Assembly: GCF_032062135.1 (NCBI RefSeq)
Contig: NC_092859.1
Span: forward strand, 64,477,295-64,541,294
Direction of reading: 5' to 3'
DNA length: 64,000 nucleotides
From: Pyxicephalus adspersus
Taxonomy: Eukaryota; Chordata; Amphibia; Anura; Pyxicephalidae
Shown here: positions 28,125 through 40,449 of the stretch, one piece after another
How positions within the stretch are numbered: position 1 is the stretch's first letter
Layout of the letters: every line of letters begins with the position of its first letter
Notes under the pieces: model-generated
What the model was told of the DNA's origin: nothing
Database searches by the model: none
Seen by the model: the letters and a program-made list of their open reading frames with translations, nothing else
Program-made: the position numbers and the translations under genes

Positions 28125-30040
28125 AATGTGCTCCTATTTTGTCATACTTTGACATGATAATACAGCATTACATTTTTACCTATGTGGTGTCAGGCCAGAA
28201 TGCTCCATTTTTATTTGATTACAAACAACACAGATTTCTTACTGCTCCTTCCTCGCCCTTATCTCTGTAACCCCTCCTTGTCCAAAAAGAGTACAGGAAG
28301 TTATCAGTTCACATGGTTTCTGTAAAATCAATACATATTTTTCACATTTTTCAAGCAGATAACACTTTCATATGTTATATATTATATGCAAACAACATAA
28401 CTTAAAATAAGTGAAGTTCATGGGTTTACATGGACTTTAAAGTGGAAGTAAATCACCAAATATTTACGATCCCCAGGAGATGTTCGTCATATTGCACAAT
28501 TGTGAACTGTATTTTTTCATTCAATGGCACATTGCCTCTCTCACCTGTACTTCCATCTTCTCCTGGTCATGTTCTGGGTTTGAAGTCTTCAGCCTCCTAC
28601 CTCTTCAGCACACACAGAGTGCCAAGACTATACTTTGAGTTGAGCATGTGCCATTTAGCATACATAGTGCCATCAGGCTTCTACTTATAGAAGACTTCAC
28701 AGCCTATCTACATGTCTTCAGAACTAGTCTAAAAATACAATTTTATAGAAAGAAAGAAAGGGTCTCTGTTCAAGACCTTCTTTCTATCTTATCACTACCT
28801 ATCTTGTTAGGGATGTGGGTGTGCTTTCTCTTATTAGAGCTGCCACTCTGATTGCTAATAATCTTATGACTAGAAAGGGAAATATTAGACAGCAGCAGAA
28901 AATCTGCAGATTCGTCCTAAGGTACAGCTTTCTCTATAGCAAACAGTACAATAGTGATACCACCAAATCTCACTGCAAACCTTGTGAGACCATCAGGCAC
29001 TGCTCTGGATCTCACACATTTAGGAGTCTGTAGACACAGAAAGTACACCACTATTTTTCATGAGGAATTCCTGAAAAACAATTCAAGACAGAGTACATTT
29101 AAAGGTTAGTGCACAAGCCCAATTAAATTAATTAGATGTTTCCTATAACATTGTTATTCTTGAGTTTTGAACTTTAAGTCCATGCTTTAAGGCCAGCTGA
29201 TGCACATGCATAATCAGAAATAAAGTACATTGCTACATGTTTTTTTACATGCCTAAAAGAAACCTTGCTATAGGCAATACATCGAAGCTGCTATTTGCTT
29301 GCATGCAAATTTACTTGCTATTTACTTGCATATAAATGCTTCAGTTTTTAGATTAAAATCATAATTAACTAACCAAAATCACATGATAGAGCTGAAAATA
29401 GATTATATGTTGTTTAAATGTTCTTCTGCAAGTTTTCTCATTTATTATTTTACATGAAAAATAAATTTTATGTTATCTCTGACAGCATTTTATTCCACTG
29501 TAATAAGGAAGATACCAGAAAGTAGAATATCTTCCTAAATGCAGTCTAATTAAACCAACTAACAGCATAAGAGAATTGGCAGTATAAGGTGTTATAATCC
29601 TAGCTGTTACTGTGCTCATTTTTAATATTGTCAGTGAAAATAGATATTATAATTTGTCAAATGGCTTCTAGAGAGTTTCCAGGAATCTTTATTAATTACC
29701 AGTTCATGTAAAACTAGCAGGAGAGATATTAAGCATGTGTACTGAATTTGTTTATTTAATTGTTTTTTGAATAAGGGAGGGTCGGCACAAAGGTAAGGTT
29801 ATGGAGTTTATGAAATTATAGGCAGGAGCTTTAAGTGATTCTATTTGTCCCAATGTCTCAGCTGAGCTTTACCCAAAACACAAAAATACATTTTAATAGA
29901 ACCATTATTTTTCCATGTGGTTCCATTGTTGTAAAGAACTCAGATTTAGTATTAAAGGAAGAATGTCACTTAGTGACATAAGGCTTTTACCACCAGAGTA
30001 CATTGCTATGACACATGAACAATTGTTATTTTCAGGGTTA
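28125..30040. other. Stretch with no recognisable gene
   Basis: Short open frames here lack any known motif, and no terminal repeats or tails were found. Composition is AT-rich. Confidence 0.55.
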
Positions 30041-30044
30041 TTAA

Positions 30045-30602
30045 CCTCCCTAGCGGTTCTTTTCTTTCTGGTTTTTATGTCTAAAACCAGTACATTATTT
30101 TTCATGAAAATGTATTTTACAGTATAATATATTAGTATGAGTATAATAAAGTTTGAAACACAAAATCATGTAAAAATAATAAATTAATATATATATATAT
30201 ATATATTATTTTATTATACTCATACTATTTTATTATACTATAAAATAAATGTTCATAAAAACAGTGTAGTGCTTTTACACAGTATATTGCATTCAATACA
30301 GTTATTTTGTATTGAATGCAATACAAATGGATTTAGAATTTCCCACCCCGCCCCACCGGTAACGTACACACGCTCGAACGCACGTAACTCCCCCGGTGAC
30401 TCATCGTGTGCAAAAGACGCCGGAAGAAGAAGGAAGTAGACAGGGATAGCGGCGATGGACAACTCGGGACACCGGCGGATCAGGTAAGGCTGTATTTACT
30501 ATTTTTCCCATAGGTTTACCTACCCTGAATGTGACTCGGGGTTACCGCTTTCAGCAACTTTTTTTCTACCCCGAGTCACACTCGGGGCTACCGCTAGGGA
30601 GG
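30045..30602. mobile_element. piggyBac-like MITE PB1 (TTAA target site)
   Basis: TTAA at 30041-30044 and 30603-30606 flanks inverted ends CCTCCCTAGCGGT / ACCGCTAGGGAGG. The 558-bp interior has no transposase. It contains an AT-rich inverted repeat (AGTATGAGTATAATA / TATTATACTCATACT), a CpG-rich patch (30345-30485) and a subterminal hairpin (GTGACTCGGGGTTACCGCT / CCCGAGTCACACTCGGGGCT). A second member is at 59654-60314. Confidence 0.8.
30345..30490 (+). promoter_or_regulatory. CpG-rich promoter-like patch with splice donor inside PB1
   Basis: CpGs are dense in otherwise AT-rich DNA. GGAAGAAGAAGGAAGTAG offers ETS-type GGAA sites. An ATG at 30455 opens a ten-codon frame that runs into CAGGTAAGG, a consensus 5' splice site. 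It resembles a promoter with a short first exon; transcription is not shown by the sequence. Confidence 0.3.
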
Positions 30603-30606
30603 TTAA

Positions 30607-32282
30607 AAATTGAACTTATTGCCACTGTTACACCCAGAAAACATGACATAAACTGGGAATAAATGGCACCTTAATTTTAGTCTGTATTTGTATTATAAAC
30701 CATGTACAGTTGACAACAGAGACATAAAGGTGTGATTTGCATGGTGTCCAAAATAATTAATATTTTGCTTAGTTGTGATGCTTATACACTATAAATTTTT
30801 TTTTACAAGCAATAGTTCTCCATCATTGGCCTATTTACCCCTAGCATTGATAATTCCATGATGATTTGAGCTGTTCAATTACAATCACGTCTGTTTAGAA
30901 TATCTTCTTTGTTGACTGTTTCCCCTTCTATTTAAGGTTGGAATTCTGCTGGGTACTTTAGTTTTCTGTAATTGTTTATCAGGAGCAGCAAACTGTCTGA
31001 TCTTTCCAAGAAGCCCATGGTGCTGGTAAATGACAAACAAGAGATTGTGATTTAATTTACTCCAATGTCATTAAAAACATTTATTTTCTTTACAAACCTT
31101 ATACAAAAACACGGTTAAAGATGCATGCCCAGGATATATATTGTTCAGTAATCAGAGCAGTCTGATTTAAAACTGATAAGTCATGCTGTACACCACTTTT
31201 TTAATGTCTATGATATCTTGCCCATGTCCAACAAATATTCTTTTAATTTCTATTTGTGTGGCAGAACAGCTGGTAAATTCTTATGCAGCCATTGTCTCCA
31301 AGACCATTTTGATATATTTATATTCTGCTTAATACCTGACACCATCGGGTAGAATATATAAACACCATATTTCATTAGAGAAGCCTTATGAGATCATATT
31401 AACATTCTGAAGCAGTCTCATCTGTGGGGAAAATATTACAATTTAGGCTGCCACTTGCGTTAGGCATTTCTCAATTATGTTCTGTTAAGTTCAGATAGGG
31501 CTACAATTAAAGATGAACTTCCCTGTCAGACAGCACAGCCTAATCTTTGGCCTTACTCCTTTCTATGACAATTAGGAAACTACCCCAACTGACCTAATAA
31601 TATAAATCAGCCTCAGAAGACATGGTTTGCTGGGAAACAAAAAGAATGGCAATTTACATCTTATCATACATAAATCTTGGTAATCTATAACAAAGAGCTT
31701 CAGCGCTTCTGAAGGGTGGCGAACAAAGACAAACAAAGACAAAAGGGTGGCGAACCCACTACTATCAAAGGGTACCTAATAAAGTGGTTAGACTATGGAT
31801 CAATACAATTAGTACAACTGTCTAATGCAAAGTCCATTTTGCTTCTAGTTTGCAATCCTGCTTACAACTACTACGAAAACAGCTGTTTTACTCACTGTCA
31901 AAGCCAATGCTGAAATAAGGGGAAAAGAAAAAACCTGGCTTTTCAGCTATTACTATATGCTAAACTAACAACAATTTAGCCTTTAGACTCATACTAAGAA
32001 AAAACCTTTGTTACCAATTTACTGACTTACTTTTTTTCTTGAGCTGCTGATGTTGTATTTGAAACAATGTATTTTTTTTTAAAGATTATGCATTGACACC
32101 ATATGATGTCACTGTATTAAGTCACATACGTTTCTGTAGAACAGGAAGCAGAAATAAGGGACCCCACAAAGCTATAAGTTTATGAGTTTGCATCTTTCAC
32201 ATTTTGCCTTCCAAACTACATCAAAACGCCCCCTGTTTATCACTATACACATTATACTTCCATTTTCCATTTTTCTTAAATT
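30607..32282. other. Stretch with no recognisable gene
   Basis: No motif-bearing reading frame, LTR or terminal repeat was seen. A small local duplication of GACAAACAAAGACAAA and GGGTGGCGAAC occurs near 31715-31760. Confidence 0.55.
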
Positions 32283-32680
32283 TTCTTACTGCTGCCGCCT
32301 GCCCAATGCCCAGTACCCAGATCTAGATGCCAGACTAGACTCAAGCTCAACAGGGTCTTCTTTCCCCGCTGATTCCGCCAAGCCCATTCCCTTTCATGTT
32401 GTTTCGCTACATAGTAGGTAGGGACAGATTGGAAACTCGTTCATCCATTCATGTCTCCAATAGCTACAGCTTCTACACTGTCCATATAGTTGATGGCCTC
32501 AACCTCTAATGCCGTCCTTGCTCCGTCTCAGGGCCCACCGCCTCCTCCTCATTCTGTTACTGCTGCCGCCTGCCCAGTACCCAGCTCTAGATGCCAGTTA
32601 CCAATGTTGTCCACGCTCCGTCTCAGAGCCCACCGCCTCCTCTTCCTGCTGTTCCTGCTGCACGCCCCAGGCTTGATCAA
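32283..32680 (+). repeat. Left arm of copy B
   Basis: A partial unit (CTGCTGCCGCCTGCCCAATG), the terminal block (GATTCCGCCAAGCCCATTCC, GCTACAGCTTCTACACTGTC) and two minisatellite units are followed by the PCED1 junction. It pairs with 36510-36280 in inverted orientation. Confidence 0.75.
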
Positions 32681-33383
32681 TATGAGCCATCAGGATTCAG
32701 GTATACTTCCGATGAGCCAGCTGACTTGAGTGGGTGGCATTTTTAACCCTGGAGGGCAGCTCGAAGCGGAAGTACATGTCAATCACATCAAATTGGTGCA
32801 AATCTGCCAGTGTGGCGCTGTAGAAATTCCATTCTATGATGTTACAACGCACATTAAGAATTGGGTACTCTAGCACTTCACCAGCTTTGAATCCAACAGA
32901 CATGGACATGTTGCATATCACCAGACATTTGGGGCTCAGCATCTTGGTGAGCCGAATAAACAGGTGCTCCAGGTTGGTTTTGTACATTTGCAGTGATTGC
33001 TCATGGTACCTGATAACATCCTATATACACAAGTTGATGATGACAACGTCGGGCTGAGGTCCATGTTTGAAGTTGGCCAGCACGCTCTCTATGTACTCCG
33101 AAGAGAAACGGGTCAGGAAATAGAACTGTACAAGGTGGTGGTCAGTTCTGTAATGACGCGGTAAAATATGCCATTGTGCATTTCACCCAGAGACCCCCCC
33201 AACGTGTCATTTGCAAATGACATCTCACCCTTCCCTTTCAGCTGCTTCTCAGTCCGAAACTCATCATTCTGCAGTATTTTCACAAGAACCTTTGTTGACA
33301 AATCTTTGAATGGAGTCTCCCAGGACGGCCACATACTTGTTGTGGAGAAGTCTTTGGATGTCTGCTGAACTCAATAACTTCAT
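32680..33383 (-). pseudogene. PCED1: PCED1-like (FAM113) retrocopy-like pseudogene, copy B
   Basis: From an ATG at 33383 the minus strand reads MKLLSSADIQRLLHNKYVAV then LGDSIQRF, which carries the GDS nucleophile block of the PCED1 family. A frameshift follows; the next frame gives KILQNDEFRTEKQLKGKGEM and GEMHNGIFYRVI. Later come YIESVLANFKHGPQPDVVII (PDVVIIN block), NLEHLFIRLTKMLSPKCLVI, MSVGFKAGEVLEYPI, IIEWNFYSATLADLHQFDVI and THSSQLAHRKY, ending HIDQAWGV at the repeat arm. Domain order and spacing follow PCED1A/B (GDSL/SGNH-type PC-esterase domain) throughout with no intron visible, which suggests a cDNA origin. The D-x-x-H Asp is Asn (NATH), and frameshifts and stops near 33300, 33105 and 33020 inactivate it. 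Confidence 0.85.
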
Positions 33384-33690
33384 GGCTCAATGTGGTCATC
33401 CAGGACCTCTCAGTTCCTGTAAAACTTAACAGTGTCTCCCATCTCATCCCCCCAACATATAAAGAGGGACTGCTGTCCCACTTCCCAGTTCCGGGGTAAC
33501 ATACACAGAAATTCAGTCTGATAAAGCGTGGTACCGATGGATGAAGCAGAAGACGTGGCCTTCTACATTCAATCACAAATTTCAGATTACACACTTGCAT
33601 TACACACTTCGGGGTGTCATTAAAGATGCACTACACCTATTGCCTTTTCCTATCTGCTAGCTGTAACTTTGTAAAATGTGGCATGGACAG
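33384..33690 (-). other. Sequence upstream of the PCED1 copy
   Basis: About 300 bp between the PCED1 ATG and the right arm belongs to neither the repeat nor clear PCED1 coding sequence. It may be captured 5' UTR; minus-strand residues such as GDTVKFYRN do not match anything I recognise. Confidence 0.4.
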
Positions 33691-36364
33691 TGTTGTTAAC
33701 TGGCATCTACAGCTGGGTACTGAGTACTGGGCAGGCGGCAGCAGTAACAGCAGGAGGAAGTGGTTGTTGGCCCCGAAGCAAAGTGTGGATGGCATTAGTA
33801 ACTGGCATCTAGAGTTGGGTACTGGGCAGTAGCAGTAACAGCATGAGAAGGAGGCATTTAGCACTGAGACGGAGTGTGGACGACATTGGTAATTGGCATG
33901 TAGAGTTGGGTACTAGGCAGGCAGCAGCAGTAACAGCATAATTTGAAGGCAGTGGGCCCTGAGACGAAGTGTGGACGACATTAGTATCTGGCATCTAGTG
34001 TTTGGTACTGGGCAGGCGGCAGCATCATTTACAGCAGACAGAGAAGGCGGTGGGCTCTGAGACGGAGTGTGGACGTCATTAGTATCTGGCATCTAGAGTT
34101 TGTTACTGGGCAGGCAGCATCAGTTACAGCAGGAGGAGGAGGCGGTGGGCTCTGCGACGGAGTGTGGACAGCATTAGTATCTGGCATCTACAGTCGGGTA
34201 CTGGGCAGGCGGCAGCATCAGTTACAACAGGAGGAGGAGAAGGCGGTGGGCTCTGAGACGGAGTGTGGATGGCATTAGTATCTGGCATCTACAGTTGGGT
34301 ACTGGTCAGGCGGCAGCATCAGTTACAACAGGAGGAGGAGAAGGCGGTGGGCTCTGAGACGGAGTGTGAATGGCATTAGTATCTGGCATCTACAGTTGGG
34401 TACTGGGCAGGCGGCAGCATCAGTTACAGCAGGAGGAGGAGGAGGAAGCGGTGGGCTCTGGGACGGAGTGTAGAGGGCATTAGTATCTGACATCTACAGT
34501 CGGGTACTGGGCAGGCGGCAGCATCATTTACAGCAGCAGGAGGAGGCAGTGGGCTCTGAGATAGAGCGTGGACGGCATTAGTTTCTGGCATCTATAGTTG
34601 TTAATGGGCAGGTGGCAGCATCATTTAAAGCAGGAGGAGGAGGCGGTGGGCTCTGAGACGGAGTGTGGACGGCATTAGTATCTGGCATCTAGACTTTGGT
34701 ACTGGGCAGGCGGCAGCATCAATTACAGCAGGAGGAGGAGGCTGTGGGCCCTGAAACGGAGTGTGGACGGCATTAGTATCTGGCATCTAGACTTTGGTAC
34801 TGGGCAGGCGGCAGCATCAATTACAGCAGGAGGAGGAGGCTGTGGGCCCTGAAACGGAGTGTGGACGGCATTAGTATCTGGCATCTACAGTAGGGTACTG
34901 GGCAGGCAGCAGCATCAGTTACAGCAGGAGGAGGAGGAGGAGGCGGTTCGGGTCTGAGACAGAGCGTGAACGGCATTAGTATGTGGCATCTAGAGTTTGG
35001 TACTGGGCAGGCGGCAGCATCAGTTAAAGAAGGAGGAGGAGGCGGTGGGCTCTGCGACGGAGTGTGGATGGCATTAGTATCTGTCATCTAGAGTCTAGTA
35101 CTGGGCAGACGGCAGCATCATTTACCGCAGGAGGAGAAGGCGGTGGGCTCTGAGACAGAGCATGGACGGCATTAGTTTCTGGCATCTAGATTTGTTACTG
35201 GGCAGGCGGCAGCATCATTTACAGCAGGAGGAGAGGAAAAGGTGGTGGGCTCTGAGACGAAGTGTGGACGGTATTAGTATCTGTCATCTAGAGTTTGGTA
35301 CTGGGCAGGCGGCAACATCATTTACAGCAGGAGGAGGAGGCGGTGGGCTCTGAGACGGAGTGTGGACGGCATTAGTATCTGACATCTACAGTAGGGTACT
35401 GGGAAGGCGGCAGCATCATTTACAGCAGGAGGAGGAGGCGGTGGGCTCTGAGACAGTGTGTGGACGGCATTAGTATCTGGCATCTTGAGTTTGTTACTGG
35501 ACAGGCGGCAGTATCAGTTACAGCAGGAGGAGGAGGCGGTGGGCTCTGAGACGGAGTGTGGACGGCATTAGTATCTGGCATCTACAGTCGGGTACTGGGC
35601 AGGCGGCAGCATCAGTTACAACAGGAGGAGGAGAAGGCGGTGGGCTCTGAGACGGAGTTTGGACGGCATTAGTATCTGGCATCTAGAGTCTGGTACTGGG
35701 CAGGCGGCAGCATCCTATATAGCAGGAGGAGGAGGCATTGGGCTCTGAGACGGAGTGTGGACGGCATTAGTATCTGGCATCTACAGTAAGGTACTGGGCA
35801 GGCGGCAGCATCAGTTACAGCAGGAGAAGGAGAAGAAGGAGGTTGGGTCTGAGACGGAGCGTGAACGGTATTAGTATCTAGCATTTAGAGTTTGGTACTG
35901 GGCGGGTGGCAGCATCATTTACAGCAGGAGGTGGAGGCGGTGGGCTCTGAGACGAAACGTGGACGGCATTGGTATCTGGCATCTAGAGTTTGTTACTGGA
36001 CAGGCGGCAGCATCATTTACAGCAGGAGGAGGAGGCGGTGGGCTCTGAGACAGTGTGTGGACAACATTAGTATCTGGCATCTAGAGTTTGTTACTGGGCA
36101 GGCGGCAGCATCATTTACAGCAGGAGGAGGAGGCGGTGGGCTCTGAGATGGAGCGTGGACGGCATTAGTATCTGGCATCTAGAGTTTGTTAGTGGGCAGG
36201 TGGCAGCATCATTTACAGCAGGTGGAGGAGGAGGAGGCGGTGGGCTCTGAGACAAGGTGTGGACCGCATTAGTATCTTGCATCTAGAGTTGGGTACTGGC
36301 AAGGCGGCAGCAGTAACAGCAGGAGTAGGATGCGGTGTGCCCTGTGACGGAGCAAGGACTGCAT
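33690..36364 (-). repeat. Minisatellite array, ~27 units of ~98 bp (right arm of copy B)
   Basis: Each unit contains GGCGGTGGGCTCTGAGACGG, AGTGTGGACGGCATTAGTAT, CTGGCATCTAGAG, TACTGGGCAGGCGGCAGCAT and CATTTACAGCAGGAGGAGGA. The GGA run varies in length between units. Two neighbouring units (34670-34770 and 34770-34865) are almost identical, indicating recent local duplication. Confidence 0.95.
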
Positions 36365-36510
36365 TAAAGATTGAGGCCATCACCTCCATGGACAGTGTAC
36401 AAGCTGTAGCTAATTGAGACATGAATGTATTAATGAAAATCCCACTTTCCATACCTATTATCTAGTGAAACCGCATAAAAGGGAAGGGGCTTGGTGGAAT
36501 CCGTGGGGAA

Positions 36511-36755
36511 ATACATACGTTTTTTATAATTTGTGGATATCTAGTGCTATCACAGTTAAATACCTGTATTTGTTTCACATAAATACATACATTTTTATGG
36601 GTTTTAGGATACATACCAAGTGCTATCAGAATAAAATATCTGTATTTTTTTGGAGAAAAATATATTATTTTTTATGGCCTTTTGGATAGATACCAAGACT
36701 TATCAGAATGAAATATCTGTATTGTTTGTAGAGTAATACATCTAATTTTTTTTTA
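36511..36755 (-). repeat. ~78-bp satellite, three units (left arm)
   Basis: Three diverged units contain GATAGATACC, TTATCAGAATGAAATATCTG and TATTG. They are the reverse complement of the units at 40450-40740. The array begins where the composite element ends. Confidence 0.75.
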
Positions 36756-39700
36756 AATATCTTTTTTATTGAAGGCAAGACAACCAGGGGACAAAACCAA
36801 GTCCCCAAAAAAAAAAAAAAACTAAGGTATACCCTTGAACAAACAGTAGACTGTTCTCTCTACCTTCCAAGAAATCGCTTTACAAGAGAAAATATAGGAG
36901 AAAATAGAATTTTTAGATTCTTTAGATTTTTGCCCCCCACAGATAAACATGCACCCTTACATCAAACAAATCTCTAACTAGTCGCTCCCAGTGCCCTCAA
37001 GTCATACCAGATCGTATGGCGAAAAGTTTCTATAATATCCTGCAGCTGGGATGGAGGTAAAGAGTACTGTAAGTATTGCATCCATGTTGCAAAAAAACTT
37101 TTGTGGGTGAGTGTCTAAATGTTTGGTGGCTTCAGTTTTGTCAATAAACATCAGGGTTTGCAAATTATTAATACATTGCATCAATGTGGGAGGTTGAGGT
37201 TCCATCCATTGTTTCAATATAGCTTTTTTAGCTGCCAGCAAACAGAGATATTCAAATTTAGATAAACCAGAAGTAGCACTAGAGGAGGGTGCTCTGTGAA
37301 AGAGCGCCAAATGAGGTGACAAAGAATGGGCATGTCCAGTAACCCGGGCAATATAACGAAAAACTTATTTCCAAAAGGCACCAATTGACGGGTAATCCCA
37401 TAACAAGTGTTCTAAAGGAGCCAGTGGAAAAGCACACTTAGGGCAGGCCATTATCCTCTGAGTCACCACACTAGAGCAAAAATGCAGATTAAATGCATAA
37501 TAGGCTTTATGAATAATTTTAAATTGGAGTTCTCGGCATACGTCACTTTCAATAGATTTCCTTACAATGGACCAGCTAGCCTCTAAGAGTTCCAACATAT
37601 CTGAATATATGGGCATTGTAAATAATCAGCCCATTTGTTCACGAAAGATAGCCTTAGTTCCACCCCTGTAGAGGCTTCCAACAATAACGGGTAGATATAT
37701 GATATCGAATGTCGAGATGCGGGCGCGCCCAGCATTTGACCTAAGGGAAGGGGTATAGGTGGTATGGTGTAGATGCCTTGCAGCGGGAAAAAAAAGGAAT
37801 TGACCTGTAAATAGTACAGAAAAGTGTGGGAGGGCAAACTTGGCCCTAAGGACATTAAACGATAAATAACAGTTGGTGTCATCCACCAAATCACTCAATT
37901 TCTCAATACCTCGCCTTGCCCACAATTTATAGGCATTGTGTTGCAATCCCTGACAGAAGCTAGGTGACGAATTCAGTGGTGTCATCACAGTAATGCTTTG
38001 GCCGTAGCGACATAGCTTTTTAGTTTCTCACCCTGCCAGCAGTGTGTCCCTCAGAAGCAAATTTGTACGCACATTGCGTGGTATACTAGCATATGGGGCA
38101 TTAAGTAAACCAGCAAAGACCAAGGTTTCACTAGTAAAGATTACAGCTTAACCACTACATAAAAAGGTGTGTGGTGCCACCAGTCCTTCATATAGTGAAG
38201 CAAACACGCTAAGTTGTACTTGCGTATATCTGGGAAGCCCATATCAAGACTTTGTTTAGATTGAATTCATTCCACAGGAAGGCCCTAAAAGCAGTGTTCA
38301 ATTTTTGAATATCAGAAGTCCTCAGCAGAAAGGGTAATATTTGCATGGGATATAATAGGCGTGCACAGCTGAAGTGACACCACCCCATTAGAGATAAGGG
38401 TAGGGATTTCCAGTTTTGTAATTGCGCCAGAATCTTGTTAATAATAGGGGTATAATTTAACTTGTACATGTCAGGAACCAGCCTAGTGACCTGAACTCTC
38501 AGATAAATAAAGGCACATTTGATTAATTTCAAACCCAAATGACGTATAACTGACAATAGTTCCACAGGTACTTTAGGGTGCAGATATAACAATTCACTTT
38601 CATTATAGTTTATACGGTAGCCAGGAAAAGATCCAACAAACTGTATGTGTCACAGTAATACGAGTAGATCTTTCACTGGGTTTCCCAGAAACAGCATGAC
38701 ATCATCCACAGACATGGCTAATTTGACTTGTTTGTTTTGGATAGTTATCCCTGTAAATGAATTTCGGTCTTGAAAAGATCTCGCCAGTGGCTTAATGGCC
38801 AAATTGAACAACAGGGGCGATAGAGGGCAGCCCTGACGTGTGCCTCTTTCCAACAAAAAGGTAGGGGATAATACTCCCACCACCTGGACTTGAGCTGAAG
38901 GAGTACATTGCTGCTATAAATTGCGTGAAGAAGCCAGTAAATCCAAACTGGAGGAGCACAGCGTGACGCCAAAACCACTCAATACTGTCGAATGCCTTCT
39001 CCGCGTCGTGCACCAATAAGGCGCTCGACCCTGAAAGGGAGCCAACCAATCTATTATGCACCAGAACAGTCAGCACCTTTCTAATATTATAGGCCGTGGA
39101 TCTACCCAATATAAAACCCACCTGAGCTGGGCAAACTAGTGTAGGCAAAAGCACCGCCAGACGGCCAGCATTCAAAGGCGAGATGGGTCGATACAAACCA
39201 GGGTCCAAGGGAGAACTTTAATATGGGCCGAGCAACCCGAGGCAAAATAAGTAGACTTTGAGTAGATATCAATATACAATGCAGTCAATCTAAGGGTAAC
39301 CTGGTCAACCAATATCTTAAAAAATTTGGCCGGTAAGCCATCCGGTCCCAGAGCCTTGAAATTAGCTGACTGCTTAATCACCGAAACAACCTCCTCTGAG
39401 GTAATAGGAGAATTAGACGCAATAAGCCATCTTCTGATAGATGTGGCAAATTCAACCAAACCAAAAATACTTGACCCAGGGTAATATTACTTCCTTGCGA
39501 TGTGTAGAGATTTTGGTAATAGGAAGAAAACACAGCAGCAATATCACGAGGCAAGTGTTATACAGATCCCATGGCATCACGAACACTGGTAACTCGTGGA
39601 GGTGTTCAAAAACCTTTTACTAGATTGGCAAGTAGGCAGCCTGATTTGTTGCCAAATCTAAGAAATTCTGCCGATTTTTTAAGCACGGATGGTAGTATCA

Positions 39701-40420
39701 TAATAATGCAGCCAAAAGTCACTAGCACGTTTAGTGCAGAGCCACTCTTCCCTATCCTTTGCTGGTAGAGACTCTTTAAATTGCAAGTAAGCCTGGCGAG
39801 CCTTGGTACTGGTTTCCATATATTTAGCTAACGTCCTCTTTTTTGTGAGGCCACGTGGGCCATAATTCTACCCCTCAGAACTGCCTTGGCTATTTCCCAG
39901 TATAATTGGGGTGTAATTTGTTGGGTAGCATTGTGGAACTCAAAATCTAGCCACCAATGCTTCAGGTGCTGCTGAAATTGCTCATCTTTGGCTAGGAAAG
40001 TTGGAAAACACCAGGTAAAATCAGATTGGTGCCAATAGCCCTCCGTTAAAGACAAAAGTACTGGTGCATGATCTGAAATAACAATGTAATGAATGGTTGC
40101 CGCCTCCAGTTTTATTAGCAGGTCAGCTGCAGAAACATGGGTATAGTCTCTGTCCAGAGGGTGCAGATGCCTTCAAGAGTCAATCAGACCTGTCACTGAA
40201 AGAAACAGTTAAAAAGATGAGTCATTTAACACGGTAGATCCCTGCCTCGGCAGAGGTGGACATCTGCTTTCCAGTGTGCTAACGGTAGCATTAAAATCAC
40301 CCGCCACCAACATGGGAACTGAGGGAAGATTCTGCACAACTGTAAGAATAGCCCATTATCTTGATTTGGACCATACACCGCTAACAGCGTAAAGGCATTG
40401 GCCAGAAATCATACGTTTCT
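36756..40420 (-). mobile_element. L1-C, 5'-truncated Tx1/L1-type LINE
   Basis: The minus strand carries an endonuclease end (AFTLLAVYGPNQDN near 40400), a linker (DEQFQQHLKHWWLDFEFHNA, 40055-39828), RT (39459-38650) and the C-terminal region (37988-37002) with CPKCAFPLAPLEHLLWD. The 3' end is TTCAATAAAAAAGATAT followed by A residues at about 36756. It is the same subfamily as L1-D at 53806-57258. About ten frame breaks are present. It splits the inverted satellite arms. Confidence 0.85.
38650..39459 (-). pseudogene. L1-C reverse transcriptase, catalytic motif altered
   Basis: Frames give SANFKALGPDGLPAKFFKIL, LVHDAEKAFDSIEWFWRHAV, LERGTRQGCPLSPLLFNLAI and LAMSVDDVMLFLGNP. The last corresponds to the FADD/YADD box and now reads SVDD. 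The fingers and palm order is normal for L1, but frameshifts near 39190 and 38880 break the chain. Confidence 0.85.
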
Positions 40421-40449
40421 GGTACTCTAATTATTCACACATTATTGCG

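Larger units (their letters stand above)
32283..36510. mobile_element. Composite foldback-like element carrying PCED1, copy B
   Basis: The left arm (32283-32680) has the terminal block and two plus-oriented repeat units. A PCED1 copy lies on the minus strand (33383-32680) with upstream sequence to about 33610. The right arm (33690-36510) consists of about 27 reverse-oriented repeat units and a second terminal block containing GGGCTTGGTGGAATCCGTGG. The terminal blocks of the two arms are inverted copies of each other. The whole is the reverse complement of copy A at the window start. No transposase or recombinase is encoded. It would be a non-autonomous foldback element or a large recombining minisatellite. 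Confidence 0.65.

Noticed and set aside
28430..28851. Small plus-strand frames as possible host exons
   Set aside because: No recognisable domain, no splice-site pattern and no conservation evidence available by eye.
34821..35884. Poly-proline frames in the 34-36 kb array
   Set aside because: Same repeat by-product on the opposite strand.
33690..36364. CRISPR-like array
   Set aside because: Units are ~98 bp, contiguous and without unique spacers, in a vertebrate context; this is a minisatellite.
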